This document shows positions 41,656 to 54,674 of a stretch of DNA of 64,000 nucleotides, one piece after another; positions within the stretch are counted from its first letter, which is position 1, and the number at the start of each line of letters is the position of its first letter. Where the stretch lies: assembly GCF_000143415.4 (NCBI RefSeq), contig NW_003314324.1, positions 443,811 through 507,810 of the forward strand, given 5' to 3'. The stretch comes from Selaginella moellendorffii (Eukaryota > Streptophyta > Lycopodiopsida > Selaginellales > Selaginellaceae). The position numbers were made by a program, and so were the translations under genes. The notes beneath the pieces were generated by a model. That model ran no database searches and was not told the DNA's origin. It saw nothing but the letters and a program-made list of their open reading frames with translations.

Positions 41656-43412
41656 TGTGAGACACAAAATCCCTAGGCCCCAAAGTGGAGCCGGAAGGGC
41701 GCCACATGGTAGTGGCCGAAGCGAGAGCCAAACGAGCGTAACACGTTTGGACCAAAAGCTCCGACTTGAAAAGTCAAGAGCGGGAGTGGAACTCCCAACG
41801 AAGTGCTCGAGGAACGAGCACGAAGCGAGCAAAAGGCGAGGCTCCAAAAAGGGACCCAAAAGGACCAACACATGACACGTGGGAGTGTCCGAGATGGACT
41901 CGAGTTGGAGTCCAAAGTGGAGTCCGAGATGGACCCGAGTTGGAGTCCAAAGTGGAGTCCGAGATGGACTCGAGTTGGAGTCCGAAGTGGAGTCCGAGAT
42001 GGACCCGAGTTGGAGTCCAAAGTGGAGTCCGAGATGGACCCGAGTTGGAGTCCGAAGTAGAGTCCGAGATGGACCCGAGATGGAGTCTGAGATGGAGTCC
42101 GAAGTGGAGTCCGAGATGGACCCGAGATGGAGTCCGAGATGGAGTCCGAGATGGACCCGAGATGGAGTCCGAGATGGACCCGAGATGGACCCGAGATGGA
42201 GTCCGAGATGGAGTCCGAGATGGAGTCCGAGATGGAGTCCGAAGTTGAGACCGAGACCGGGACCGAGACCGAGACCGGGACCGAGACCGAGACCGAGACC
42301 GAGATCGGGACCGAGACCGAGGCCGAGGCCGAGACCGAGCCCGAGCCCGAGTCCGAGTCCGAGTCCGAGTTCGAGTCCGAGTCCGAGTCCGAGTCTGAGT
42401 CCGAGTCCGGAGCCTGAGAGGGTGAAAGCCCAAAGCGTTCGTCTCCCAGACCCTGGGGGGTTTGGTGAGCTCCAAAAGTATAGTAGGGGGAGGACTGCAG
42501 TGGAGCCAGTTTGGCCAGGAAAGGCCAGTTTGGCCCAGGAAGGCCAGACCCAGTGTTGGGTGATGAACTGACCACTGGGAAGTCCAAGACTAGAGTGAAT
42601 ACGAACCGACAAGCGGGGTAGCTTGGTGAAGTGTTCAAGAGCCGGCTCTAGTTCCCCCGGGAGATCGACTGGCCGATGCTCCCAGTCCAAGTGTGGGTGG
42701 CACTACCTACTTGGGTACCTGGTGTGGCTCAACGGAACCCGCTCTAAGCCCATGGCTAGAGCACCCAAGGGTAGAAGGCGAGGAGAGTACCCAGGTGGCT
42801 CGCGTAAGGCCACGGTGTTCCGAAATGTTGTCCCAAAGGCCCAGACTGTGGAAAGGAAGAGGAGCAGTCCTCTGGGGTAGTGACCAAGGACGCAGTCACA
42901 CAGTGAGGAAGTCCTAGAGGATAGTGGGACTTAGTGGTCGGGCCGGTGGGCCTCGATCCAGTGGCAGTGTTGGCGAACACAGCCAAGGACAGAAAGGGAC
43001 TTGGTGGGGACTGGAACAGAGATATTGGGGAAGGCTATTCCCCATGTCTGTAGGCATCCTAAGGATGTCAAGGAGTGGATCTGGGATGATCACTCATGGA
43101 TGGATGACCCAGTCTTTGAGAGACGGGATTGGAATGTAGGTGGTGTTGGACCACCAGTGTGACCGAGGTAAATGGGCATGGCCTTAGCGTAACGGGCCGA
43201 TATGTCGGTGGTACCTTGGGGTGTCGATCATGGGATCGGACACGTGGAGCACTTGGACCAAGTGCTAAGGTTGAGTGGCATGGATGCCATTCTCGGGGCT
43301 AGCAAGCCCCAAGTCCTGAGTTGGGCTTATGGAGGTTGTGAATGAGACTCCTCCAAGTGGTCGGAGGTGTGGTTAAGTGACTAAAGTAGAATGGAAAAAT
43401 TAGTCGCTTACA
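41656..43412 (+). repeat. LTR (left) of the LARD-like element
   Basis: Contains a ~520-bp hexamer-based array at 41893-42413, then GGTGAAAGCCCAAAGCG and GTAAGGCCACGGTGTTCCG blocks that recur, diverged, in the chromovirus LTR. Confidence 0.88.
41893..42413. repeat. Hexamer-based minisatellite within the LTR (left)
   Basis: First units of 12-24 bp built from GAGTCC, GAGATGGACCC and GAGTTGGAGTCC, then a pure (GAGACC)n/(GAGTCC)n hexamer section. Because the period is a multiple of three, all frames stay open on both strands. The apparent long proteins here are artefacts. Confidence 0.88.
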
Positions 43413-46400
43413 ACTTGGTATCGGAGTTGTTCCTTAGTCCGACTTTTATTGGTGCTCAAGTATATCACCACTAGTGTTGGCATCGGAAGGTCTGAGGAGT
43501 GGGCCTATCCTTGAGGAGTAGCAAGTCGGGAAGACATGGCTCTCCATTACAGTTCATGTGTGAACTTGTAGACGAGGTGGTGGATAGAAAAGGGCCAATA
43601 ATGGAACGACTTTGGGATCTTGGGAACAGTATATGGTTTTCCTCAAAGAGTTGAGGATGTGATCCAGATGAGTGTTTGACTTAGCAAACTGGCTAATGTA
43701 GTTGTAGTAAACAACTACAGTTGGGATCACGGGAAAGATAAAGACTCCAAAGCAATAAAGGAGTCACAAGATTTTCCTCATATAGTTGAGGTTGGTGCTC
43801 ATGAATGTGAGACCAGAAGTAATGACCGTGGGAGGCCAAATACGGAAGAGGACTCAAGTCCTTGAAAAGGTAGCCGGGGCTACCTCTAATAAATGCTGGA
43901 ACAACCCCAGGAGTTGGGGGTGTATTAGGTGGATGAGTTGGTGTTCTCATCACATGGACAAGTAGTCCTAAGGGGCAAAGGTTGCCCCCAGAGAACAAAA
44001 TCAAGTGTCGGAGTAACACTTGTGAAAATAGTCCTTTTGAGTAGGACAGGAATGCAAGAAATGTATTCCAGTGAGCTAGTGCCTCACAAGGAGGACCTTA
44101 CGGGTCTGTGGATTAACCAAGTCCAAAACTGTTGGATGACTCAAGTAGAGTCAACGGATGGTCCTAAAAGGACTGATGGAAGCATTTGGACTGAGGTGTG
44201 TTGTACCCCACAAAGGATGGGGGGGGATCATAGGATCCAAGGATGAGAACAGAGGGTATCTCATCGATGGCAATGTGCCATGCTAAAGTTATGGGAAAGG
44301 TGTTCCCAGAAGAAAACAACTTTGACATAAAGTTGTGTGTGACCTCTATGGGGCAGTGCTAACAGATGGTTGGCATGAGAAAGAGCGGTGTTGGTCTTGG
44401 CAAAGACTTAGACACGAAGGGAAATGTCATAGAGGTAGGCTCGTGGAGCCGATGGTGTGGAGACACCAAATGTGCCAAGGTGTGATACCTTGAGGCTATG
44501 TTGGTGGGTTCATGAGAACCCCTTGCTAAAGGAATCCCAATGGAAATGGGAATGGCATAGCCTAAGCTGCAAAGCATGCAGTTGGAGTGTGGTGACCCAG
44601 ATAGTGATGGAGGTGTGAAAGCACCAAGCAATGAGTTGTAGGACTTGACAACTATGAGGCAACTAAGCAAGAGGTGCAAAATAACTGATTAAACGGGTAG
44701 AAGGTAGCTACCCAAGACTTCTAGTATAGGGAAGTCGGATATACCCTTACGGGGGATAAGTTGCTTGTGTTGCGATATAGTAAGTCAATGTCATAAACGG
44801 AAATACTCATTGTCAAGAAAGCCATCATTGGGACACCCGAACACTCTAGAACACCAGAAGGTGGTGTTTGATGTCACGAGGGCAATGGATAAAGCCCAAG
44901 GGACTAAGTCCCTAGCGAATGATGGATAGAAGGTGCTATCCAAATGTCCAAGGTTGCGGAGACAGAAGAGAACTGTCTACCCGAGTTGGACAAAGCCAAA
45001 AATGGAATTTTGGCAAGGCTAGTGATGGGCATGTAAAGGCCCATAAGCAACAATGTAATCCCAGTGTGTGGGATTATAAGGTGAGCATACCCGGATTGAG
45101 GAACCACTCCCTAGGCTATTGGGTAGGTTCATCCCTAAGAATACTTGCTAAAGCATGATAGAAAGTGCGAAGCTATCCTCCTGGTCTGAAGGAGAATGAC
45201 CAAAGGAAAGGTGTGAAGCCAAAAAGCAAGAAGTAAGGGGAGAGAACCGAACCGTAGGAATCAAAGGGCATAACCAAGGTTGGTTATGCCAGCTGGGAGT
45301 GGAGAATCAAGTGGGGACTCGAGGGTGTTGCCGCTAGCAACCGTGATGCCATGGAGAGTCTAAAATATGGAATTGTCCATGTTAGACTATGTGGCATTTG
45401 GAAGGCTTGCAAAAAGGGAGGCCGTAGCAAGCTGAGGGACAGAGTTCCTTCAAGGTTCCCAAAGACGATTCTAGGTAGCTTAGTACCTAGAAAGGCCAAG
45501 TGTAAATGGTTCATGGAACGCGCGAAATCAGAGTGGCGCAGCAGAAGCGTGGTCTTGAAGCTTGCCATGAGGCAAGGCTATCAAAGTTAGGGAAGTAGTT
45601 CCCGAGTGTTCAAAGAGAGGGCTTTGAATGAAAGTCGATGGTCAAGGACTGTCACGCTTATGCAGGAACCATGTTACAGTGGTCGGAGGACTTGCCAAGC
45701 AAGATTGGCACGTCAGGGGAACAAATACCCTAGTTGAAGGTGATAACTTCAAAAAGGGTGGGCCATGGGGCCGAGCATGGAGGAGTCCATGCATGATCAC
45801 AGACATGTCAAGTGAGAGGACTTGGCAGTGTGGAGGAACTAGGTTCCTAAGCTGTGATCTGTAGCGCACTTTAAAAATAAGTTGGTGCACCGGCATGGGG
45901 AGTCACGCCAGGCATCTTGTGTGATGCCATCCGTAGATGCATATACGGAGGTTGGGTTCGAGTCCCGACCCTCTAGTGCTTGGGTTCGAGTCCCAAATCA
46001 TTAGGGCGTGGTGATGGTTTGGAATATGAGGACACTCATATTTCGGTGGTCATGGACTCTCAGTGGGGAGACTGGTTTGGGCACACCGCCAAGCGAGGGA
46101 TGCCTCGGAGTCGTGATGCACGGTTAGATTGCTTAGTGTGAAAGCTCAGCATATCTAACTTGAACACTTTGGTGCAAGTGGCACCAAGGTCGTGGTGAGT
46201 GAGATGGGGACACCTAATCTCAGTTGCTATGAACCCTTGGCCGTAAGGGCTAGCTTGGGTGCACCGCCAAGTGTGGGGGATGCCCCCGGGGTTATAGTCA
46301 ACAACTTGGAGGTCTAGAAAACCAAGTACCTCTTGGCAACTCTGTTAAGGTGCCAAGGTGAGATCACTAGGTGATCTTATGGCCAGATAAGGACAAGGTC

Positions 46401-47505
46401 CTTGGTTGGCTAAGGAATGAAGTTCCTGGTTCAAAATGTTGAAATTAAACTGTTTAAGGTGGTGTGGCTTGGTCGTGATAACCAAGTGGGAAGAGCACCT
46501 AAGGGAAATAAACTATGTCCGTGCGATGGCATAGTGAGTCCGAGGAAAGTAGTCTCTATAAAAGACCCATGGGAGGGTCACGAAGTTGGGCCGTGGATAG
46601 AGCCTATAGCAGAAGATGCTAAAGAGACGTACTAGGGGTGAACATCCTCCGGACTTGGCAAAGAAGAGTCTTTGCTATGGAACCGAAACAATACCTCAAG
46701 GAGGGAGGTAGAGATTCGATGTTGCTTGGTGCAACAATCAACGGATAGGAGCAAAAGATGAGTGGCCAAGATAGGGCCGTGGAATCCCTTGGAAGGAATC
46801 CAAGTGACAAAGTTAGGCGAGGAACACTAATGTGTTGGATGCTAACAAGTTGCGGGAAAGGAAGTGTGTTTCCAAGGAGGGATTCCGAAATGCTCCGATT
46901 TGGCGAAAGTGGAAGCTCCAAGGGAGGGAGCGGTAAGGTAGCCAAATGATAGGGCCATGAACAGCCCTAGCACAAAGTATGATAACTAGAACTTTGGCAC
47001 GAAATAGAAGAGAGGATGATGGTGCCCTCGAGTAGAGAACTTCCTAGGATGGGAAGTGGAGTTGCACAAAAGGTGCAAGGCAAGGTGTCGGAGACATCTA
47101 GGAAATTGACTCCAAGAAGTCAAAATTCAAAGTTCCAAAGTGCAAAGGTTATATCGATGGAAATTGAGACTACTCGAGAAGGAGTAGTGGGATTGACTTA
47201 GAGAAGGGTCTCTAAGAGGTTTAGCGAGAACTAAACCAATAAAAGGAGAGAACCACTATATGTGGTCCAATCAGTCTCTAAGTTGGAGAGACTACCCTCC
47301 TTAGAGGATATGCAAAAGGCATGGTGAGCCTTCAATGTCCAACCATTGACGAATATGGAGAAGGCATGGTGAGCCTTCAATGTCACACCATTGACAAATA
47401 TTGGCTATGCGCCAAGGATGGAAATGGTAACACATGCGGGTGTTACTTTATAAAATGGTTCACCGTTCGATGAGGACATCGAACTTCGTCTATGGGTGGT
47501 GGAGT
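43413..47505 (+). other. Interior of the LARD-like element, no coding content
   Basis: 4.1 kb, purine-rich plus strand, no frame longer than about 110 codons and no retroviral motif. Near 45951-46000 it has two copies of GGGTTCGAGTCCC-type sequence resembling tRNA T arms. Confidence 0.7.
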
Positions 47506-49292
47506 TGTGAGACACAAAATCCCTAGGCTCCAAAGTGGAGCCGGAAGGGCGCCACATGGTAGTGGCCGAAGCGAGAGCCAAACGAGCGTAACACGTTTGG
47601 ACCAAAAGCTCCGACTTGAAAAGTCAAGAGCGGGAGTGGAACTCCCAACGAAGTGCTCGAGGAACGAGCACGAAGCGAGCAAAAGGCGAGGCTCCAAAAA
47701 GGGACCCAAAAGGACCAACACATGACACGTGGGAGTGTCCGAGATGGACTCGAGTTGGAGTCCGAAGTGGAGTCCGAGATGGACCCGAGTTGGAGTCCAA
47801 AGTGGAGTCCGAGATGGACTCGAGTTGGAGTCCGAAGTGGAGTCCGAGATGGACCCGAGTTGGAGTCCAAAGTGGAGTCCGAGATGGACCCGAGTTGGAG
47901 TCCGAAGTAGAGTCCGAGATGGACCCGAGATGGAGTCCGAGATGGAGTCCGAAGTGGAGTCCGAGATGGACCCGAGATGGAGTCCGAGATGGAGTCCAAG
48001 ATGGGACCCGAGATGGACCCGAGATGGAGTCCGAGATGGACCCGAGATGGACCCGAGATGGAGTCTAAGATGGAGTACGAGATGGAGTCCAAGATGGAGT
48101 CCGAAGTCGAGACCGAGACCGGGACCGAGACCGAGACCGGGACCGAGACCGAGACCGAGACCGAGATCGGGACCGAGACCGAGACCGAGGCCGAGGCCGA
48201 GACCGAGCCCGAGCCCGAGTCCGAGTCCGAATCCGAGTCTGAGTCCGAGTCCGAGTCCGAGTCCGAGTCCGAGTCTGAGTCCGAGTCCGGAGCCTGAGAG
48301 GGTGAAAGCCCAAAGCGTTCGTCTCCCAGACCCTGGGGGGTTTGGTGAGCTCCAAAAGTATAGTAGGGGGAGGACTGCAGTGGAGCCAGTTTGGCCAGGA
48401 AAGGCCAGTTTGGCCCAGGAAGGCCAGACCCAGTGTTGGGTGATGAACTGACCACTGGGAAGTCCAAGACTAGAGTGAATACGAACCGACAAGCGGGGTA
48501 GCTTGGTGAAGTGTTCAAGAGCCGACTCTAGTTCCCCCGGGAAATCGACTGGCCGATGCTCCCAGTCCAAGTGTGGGTGGCACTACCTACTTGGGTACCT
48601 GGTGTGGCTCAACGGAACCCGCTCTAAGCCCATGGCTAGAGCACCCAAGGGCAGAAGGCGAGGAGAGTACCCAGGTGGCTCGCGTAAGGCCACGGTGTTC
48701 CGAAATGTTGTCCCAAAGGCCCAGACTGTGGAAAGGAAGAGGAGCAGTCCTCTGGGGTAGTGACCAAGGACACAGTCACATAGTGAGGAAGTCCTAGAGG
48801 ATAGTGGGACTTAGTGGTCGGGCCGGTGGGCCTCGATCCAGTGGCAGTGTTGGCGAACACAGCCAAGGACAGAAAGGGACTTGGTGGGGACTGGAATAGA
48901 GATATTGGGGAAGGCTATTCCCCATGTCTATAGGCATCCTAAGGATGTCAAGGAGTGGATCTGGGATGATCACTCATGGATGGACGACCCAGTCTTTGAG
49001 AGACGGGATTGGAATGTAGGTGGTGTTGGACCACCAGTGTGACCGAGGTAAATGGGCATGGCCTTAGCGTAACGGGCCGATATGTCGGTGGTACCTTGGG
49101 GTGTCGATCATGGGATCGGACACGTGGAGCACTTGGACCAAGTGCTAAGGTTGAGTGGCATGGATGCCATTCTCGGGGCTAGCAAGCCCCAAGTCCTGAG
49201 TTGGGCTTATGGAGGTTGTGAATGAGACTCCTCCAAGTGGTCGGAGGTGTGGTTAAGTGACTAAAGTAGAATGGAAAAATTAGTCGCTTACA
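47506..49292 (+). repeat. LTR (right) of the LARD-like element
   Basis: Like the left LTR except for scattered substitutions and a slightly longer hexamer array (47743-48293), which accounts for most of the 30-bp length difference. Confidence 0.88.
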
Positions 49293-52205
49293 CTGAGGTA
49301 GTAGTTCCAAACGTTTCTGAAAAACTGACCATCAATTTAGGTTCAGAGAGACACTTGATGCAAAGCCAATTGAACTTTGTGTAGTTGTGTGCTGCAAAAG
49401 AGAAGTGCATTCGTGTGGGAGATGGAAGCATTTTACCTGTTTGCACAACTGAGGATGTGCGAGTTCCACTGGGAATAAAGTCTCTACTCTTGAAGAATGC
49501 GTGGTATGTTCCAAAGATAGTGAAGAATCTGGTTTCTATAGCCAAGCTTACGGATGATGGTCTGGATGTGAATTTCTCCAAACATCAATGTAAAGTTCTT
49601 GCAAATGGTTGTCCATTACTGCATTTTCCCAAATGTGGTCACTTGTTTGAGAAGGAGATAGCTTCTAGAGAAAAAATCAAACGCTCCTGAGATATGCATG
49701 ACTGTAGATAGTTCTCTTTGGCATGCTCAACTTGCACATGCCAATCCCCCTCTCATCAGGTGTATGCAGAAGCAGGAGCGTGTGGATGGCTTCAACGACC
49801 ATGTTCTTCAAAGTTCAGTAAAATGTCATACTTGCATTTTTGGCAAGCAAACCTGTTGTACTTTCAAACCTGCTGTGATCAGAAGCACTCATCCGTTGCA
49901 GCTCGTTCACTCAGATGTTTGTGGACCCATGCAATTATTTGCTCAGAATGGTGTGAAGTATTTTGTGACATTTACAAATGATTTCTCCAGGCACACAAAC
50001 GTCTTTGTCACAAAGATGAAGTCTTCAGCAAATTCAAGCAATTTGTAGCAAAAGCCGAAGTGAAAACTGGTTAGAGGGTTTGTTGTTTACATACTAATTC
50101 AGGAGGGGAATACGTCAACAAGTCCTTCAGCAATTCTGTGCTGAACAAGGAATTCTTCATCAGCGCTCTTGCTCTCATACCCCTCAACAGAATGGAGTCT
50201 CTGAGTGCAAGAACAGGACAATCATGAACGTAGTTCGGTGCTTCCTTCAAGAATTAAGACTACCAAAATTCCTTTGGGCTGAAGCAGTTGGATCAGCTGT
50301 GCATGTTCAAAACCTCCTCTCTCATTCTTGCAATCCCAACAAGATCCTAGAAGAGCTTTGGACTGGTCAAAGACAATCAGTAGTGCATCTCAAGTGTTTT
50401 GGTTGTTTAAGCTTTGCAATATGGGTCTCAGCAAGTTGGAGAGCAGAAGCAAGCTGACCTTTCTTGTTGGATATGACTCCAATTCAAAAGGATATTGCCT
50501 GTACCAGCCTGGTAATCATCAAATTTTTGTAAGCACTGATGTTCGTTTTGATGAAGGAACACTCTACAAAGATTGCATTCAAAAAAAAGGAAGCTCAAAT
50601 CAAAATGTGAACTAGGCTCCAGAAGAATGGAGTTGGGATGGTGTTAGAGATGTTGATGAAGATGACGATGATCTGACAATCATCTATCCCTCATCTCCTT
50701 CACCATTCAACACCAATCTCTAGATCTTTTCACGCACGATGAGCAGCATCATCCTGTTCTTCAAGAAGAACTGGAGAAGTCAAAGTTGACAGGCTCACAC
50801 GTGATCTACCATTCAACATGGAGAACTATGGGTGGACATCATCTGGATGATCAAACAGAGCACCTCATCCCAAGCAGTGGTCTTTTGTAGCAATAGAAAT
50901 AGCTTCTAAACTAGTCAACTTTGAGCAGGCGATTCAAGCTCCTGATGCAGATAAGTGGATTTCAGCAATGCAAGATGAGTTGGATTCTCTTGATGAGAAC
51001 CAAACTTATGACTTGGTGGAAGCTTTTGAAGGACGTGAAATTGTCAGATCATATTGGGTGTTCAAGCTTCACAGAAATCCTGATGGATCGGTTCAGCGTT
51101 ACAAGGCTAGACTTGTTGCTCAAGGATATTCACAAGTTCTTGGAGTGGATTTTGATGACACGTTCTCACCAATTGTGAAGCAGACAAGTATCAGAATGCT
51201 TTTGGCTTTTTCAGCGGAGTTTGGTTTGCACGCACTTCACATGGACATAAAAAAAACTTTCCTTAATGGGAACTTGGAGGAGATATTTATGCGGCGGCTT
51301 TGTGCTTTTTAGATCATGGCGCTCCAAACTCATCTGCAAGCTTCGCAAAGCTCTTTATGGCCTTAAGCAAGCTTCTTGTCAGTAGTATGAATGTTTGGAT
51401 TCTTTTCTTACGGATCTCGATATACAAATGTTGAACAGTGATAGAAATCTATATCTTCTTCAACATGGTGATCACTTTGTTGTGATGGCAGTTTATGTGG
51501 ATGACTATTTGATTGTCAGCAACAATGACACTGTTTTTAAGGATGTGAAGATCAAGCTCATGGACAAGTTTGTGATGAAGGACTTAGGAGTTGTGAGGCA
51601 GCTGTTAGGGATGGAAGTTGATAGGGATGAAGCAGACAGGACAATCACCCTCACACAGCACCAATATGTAAAGAAGCTTCTCAACCAGTTCAACATGACA
51701 AATTGCAAATCTGTGGCTACACCAGTCATCATTGGCATCAATTTCACAAGCAAGATGGATGATTTATTTGATCAGCCCTCAGGCTACAGATTGCTTGTTG
51801 GAGGACTACTCTACCTCACCAACATGACTCACCCCGACATCTCCTTTGCCGTTGGTCTCCTCAGCCGATAAATGCAGTCTCCGAGTTGTTATCATTGACA
51901 GATGGCAAAGAGAGTTTTGAGGTATTTGAAAGGAACAGCTGCTCATGGATTGGTTTATAAATGTTCAGGTTAGTCCAAACTTGTTCTTCAAGCTTACTGC
52001 GATGCAGATTGGGCTGGCAACTTGGATACACGATATTCAACCTTCGGAATTTGCTACATAATTGCTAGTGCTCTAGTTTCATGGGGAAGCAAGAAGCAAA
52101 TGATAGTTGCTCTTTCCAGTGCAGAAGCAGAGTACGTAGCTGCCAGTAAAGCAGCAAGGGAAATCATCTGGCTTCGTCAATTACTTGGAGAACTCAATCA
52201 ATAGC
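49293..52205 (+). pseudogene. Copia Pol (integrase, RT, RNase H), decayed
   Basis: GAG-pre-integrase with LWHAQLAHAN and a C-x2-C pair (49720-49870), and integrase core (VHSDVCGPM) interrupted by stops near 50045. RT shows WVFKLHRNPDGSVQRYKARLVAQGYSQ... in split form from 51050 and the catalytic YVDD at about 51493-51504. RNase H has DADWAG and SSAEAEYVAASKAARE (52005-52200). Stops at 51310 and 51870 among others. RT and RNase H remain quite readable. Confidence 0.82.
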
Positions 52206-52468
52206 AATCAGATGTGACCATTCTACATTGCGACAGCAGAAATGCAATCACCATATCAAAGAATCTTGTGTTTCATGCTCATATGAAACATATAGACGTG
52301 TAGCATCACTTTATTTGCGAATGTGTAGCAGCTAGAGATCTTTATCTGGAATACATTCCTTCATAGTATCAATTGGCAGACCTTCTAACCAAGCCACTTT
52401 CAGAGCTCACATTCATCAAGCTGAGGAATCAACTTGGAGTGTCAAGTGCCCTCAGCTTGAAGGGGGAG

Positions 52469-52643
52469 TGTAGGAATAATGATGAACATGATAAGCAAGA
52501 TGATTCATATAAGAAGTAGTCTGAATCGTGATCAAATCTCTAGTGATTTTCAATTTGATTGAAGTTGTATATATATACACCCATACATGAATCAACGTGT
52601 GTGTTGAAGTGAAATCCGTTGTTCTTACTCCGCTTTTCTTTCA
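52469..52643 (+). repeat. 3' LTR of the copia element
   Basis: 175 bp, TGTAGGAATA...TTTCTTTCA, with a TATATATATA box near 52570. It directly follows a purine tract. Immediately to the right the interrupted family A gag resumes, so this is the insertion edge. Confidence 0.65.
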
Positions 52644-52646
52644 TGT

Positions 52647-53766
52647 CTGAGTAGTAGCAACATCAACCTTCATTGGAACAGGACCGTCTTCCACAGGAAG
52701 TGGAGCTAAAGGACATGTAGTGAGAAGTGGAAGAGGTGATGCCTCATAATGTTGTGCCAAGTGAAGGGCATTATTAAGGGTGGCTGGGCAAGTGCACGCA
52801 CAAGTCCTACAAGATCTTAAAGAAGTGCTAGTCACAACATTCCTAGCTTGATCCGCTCCGACATATTTGGCTTTGCATGAAGCAAGAGGTATCGGAAACA
52901 AATGCAAAGTTGCATCACCGATTCAGATGGCCTTTGACGAAAACGATATAATTGTTGGAAGGTGTCATCATAATCATCAGCATGTCCAAATGTGTGTTTG
53001 AAGACATCTAGGAGAATACTCCAATCCCCATGAGTGGCTGTGCTCAAACCATTATACCACTGTAGCACCATCCCTTAGAGACACATGGGAAACTCACACA
53101 AACGTTAAACATCATCCTAAGAATGATATGTGGCAATCACCGTGAAATGATTGAACCAATGGTACACATCATCCCTAAGATTCCCATGAAAGAAATTCGA
53201 CCGAACGCAAGGATTGGCACCAAGAGCAAGAGGAGTTGTACCATATGTTATGAATGCTGCCATCAACTAGTTGTTCAACTGCAATCATATAGCATCGAAC
53301 AATTGCACTAATTACTGCTCCAGAGTTAAAGGAGGAGGAGATTGCTACTTTACGAAGAAGATGAATGAAAAGGAAAAAAAGTAAAAGCAAAGAAATGAAT
53401 AGAAAGAAAGGGAGATCTAGACAATGCAAAAACTAGATCTAAACAAAAGGAAAGAATAAAAGAAAGAAAACAGAAAAACTGGATTTAGATGATACAAAAG
53501 CTAAATTTAAACCAAAATCCCAAATCCAAACACTCCTCAAAGACAATCAAAGATACCTCTCACCTCCACCAATGTGAGTGCATGGAATATGGCAATGTAA
53601 GTGCATGGAATATGAAAAGGGAATACAAAAAATGTGCATATCAATTAGCCCAAAAACCCTAATTTATATATAAAAGCAAGTGGTTTGAATTGAAACTAAT
53701 CTAACAACTACCAAAATCCCACTACGCTAATATTAGTATATGGCATCATAGCCATACACTTACACA
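52647..53766 (-). mobile_element. Family A copy inverted, 5' LTR and gag N-terminal part (copy A4, right piece)
   Basis: On the minus strand: 5' LTR 53766-53573 (194 bp, with the same ~22-bp terminal tandem duplication as A3), leader, then gag from about 53310 with recognisable GTTPPA-, ALQWYNGLS- and LGMLW-like stretches broken by stops. Continues at 40025 on the far side of the copia insertion. Confidence 0.8.
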
Positions 53767-54674
53767 TGTTTAGTATTATTTCTTAACCTAATTGATCAAT
53801 CCAACTTAAAAATAGAATAAACTAGAATATACTAAAAAAGTGTTTAAATACAAAACTAATCTAATTATTAAATGGTAGAATATCTTAAAATATCAAAGTT
53901 AGTGGTAAAGGTGGTTACCCAAGGCCCAATATCCCAACACCCTTAATCAATTAGAATATAATATTTTATTTATATTCTCTTTCTTTCTATATTTCATCCT
54001 TAACCAATTGGAAAAAAATATACATTTTTATTCATATGCCCTATTCCTATATTTCCTGATTCTTTTGCTAAATATTAATCAAATATATAGTATAATTCCT
54101 TTAGTTAATCAATAGATTTTAGATTTCCAGGAAGTCACCTAACCCATTACTATTTAATAATATTTAACCTAAATATTTTAAAATTCTTAACTAATTTAAA
54201 AATGGTTCTTTCCCTTTATATTTGAACTTTTATGCAAGTCATTTTCTTTGATTACTCACAATTTACAAATAAGTTAAAAAATATATGCAACTAGTATGGT
54301 TATATTGTTCTAGGAACAATAACTTTGTTTGAACATAATATTTTTTTGGATTGCTTCCAATAGTTTTTGCAACTTAGTGGGAACAAAATGAAAATTCAAA
54401 GATTTGCAATCTAAGAATCAAAAGAATTCTTTAAATGATGGTGAGTTATCTCATGGCCATATCAAAACATTAATGACCTCTAAGTGGTAGCTTAAACAAA
54501 TATAATTATTTCATGGTTTTAATATTTTATAATCCAAAAAACCAAGTGGGAAAGCAAATGTAAATATGGACAAAGGATAGGAGTCTTGTATTACAAAAAA
54601 ATCAAGTAGTACATTTTTTTTTTAATGGGTTTGGTCTATATTTAAGATATAGTATTAAACACTGATTACAAATG
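53767..54674. other. AT-rich spacer, nothing recognised
   Basis: About 900 bp, strongly AT-rich, stops in all frames. No repeat or RNA gene noticed. Confidence 0.5.

Larger units (their letters stand above)
41656..49292 (+). mobile_element. LARD-like non-coding LTR retrotransposon with target duplication
   Basis: LTRs 41656-43412 (1757 bp) and 47506-49292 (1787 bp), nearly identical, with TGTGAGACAC...GCTTACA ends. Target duplication CTGAG on both sides (41651-41655, 49293-49297). The primer site begins TGGTATCGGAG three bases after the left LTR. The interior of ~4.1 kb (43413-47505) has only short frames and no gag or pol motif. It inserted into the copia element. The orientation of the LTRs and primer site is plus. 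Confidence 0.88.
40625..52643 (+). mobile_element. Ty1/copia element, 5'-truncated, split by a LARD-like insertion
   Basis: Gag at about 40650-41620 is continued, after the 7.6-kb insertion 41656-49292, by integrase, RT and RNase H (49293-52205). A purine tract (AGGGGGAG, 52461-52468) and a single 3' LTR (52469-52643) follow. No 5' LTR or primer site is visible to the left. Domain order integrase before RT identifies Ty1/copia. Many stops. Confidence 0.85.

Noticed and set aside
41647-42690. Open frames of 230-347 aa on both strands over the LARD-like LTR
   Set aside because: They arise from a hexamer array whose period keeps all frames open. Composition is pure Asp/Ser/Arg/Pro repeats and the frames recur identically in the second LTR.
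45951-46000. Two GGGTTCGAGTCCC stretches resembling tRNA T arms
   Set aside because: No matching acceptor stem or D arm is found at the right distance, so no tRNA is called.
47443-48570. 375-aa minus-strand frame over the right LTR
   Set aside because: Same low-complexity artefact as in the left LTR.
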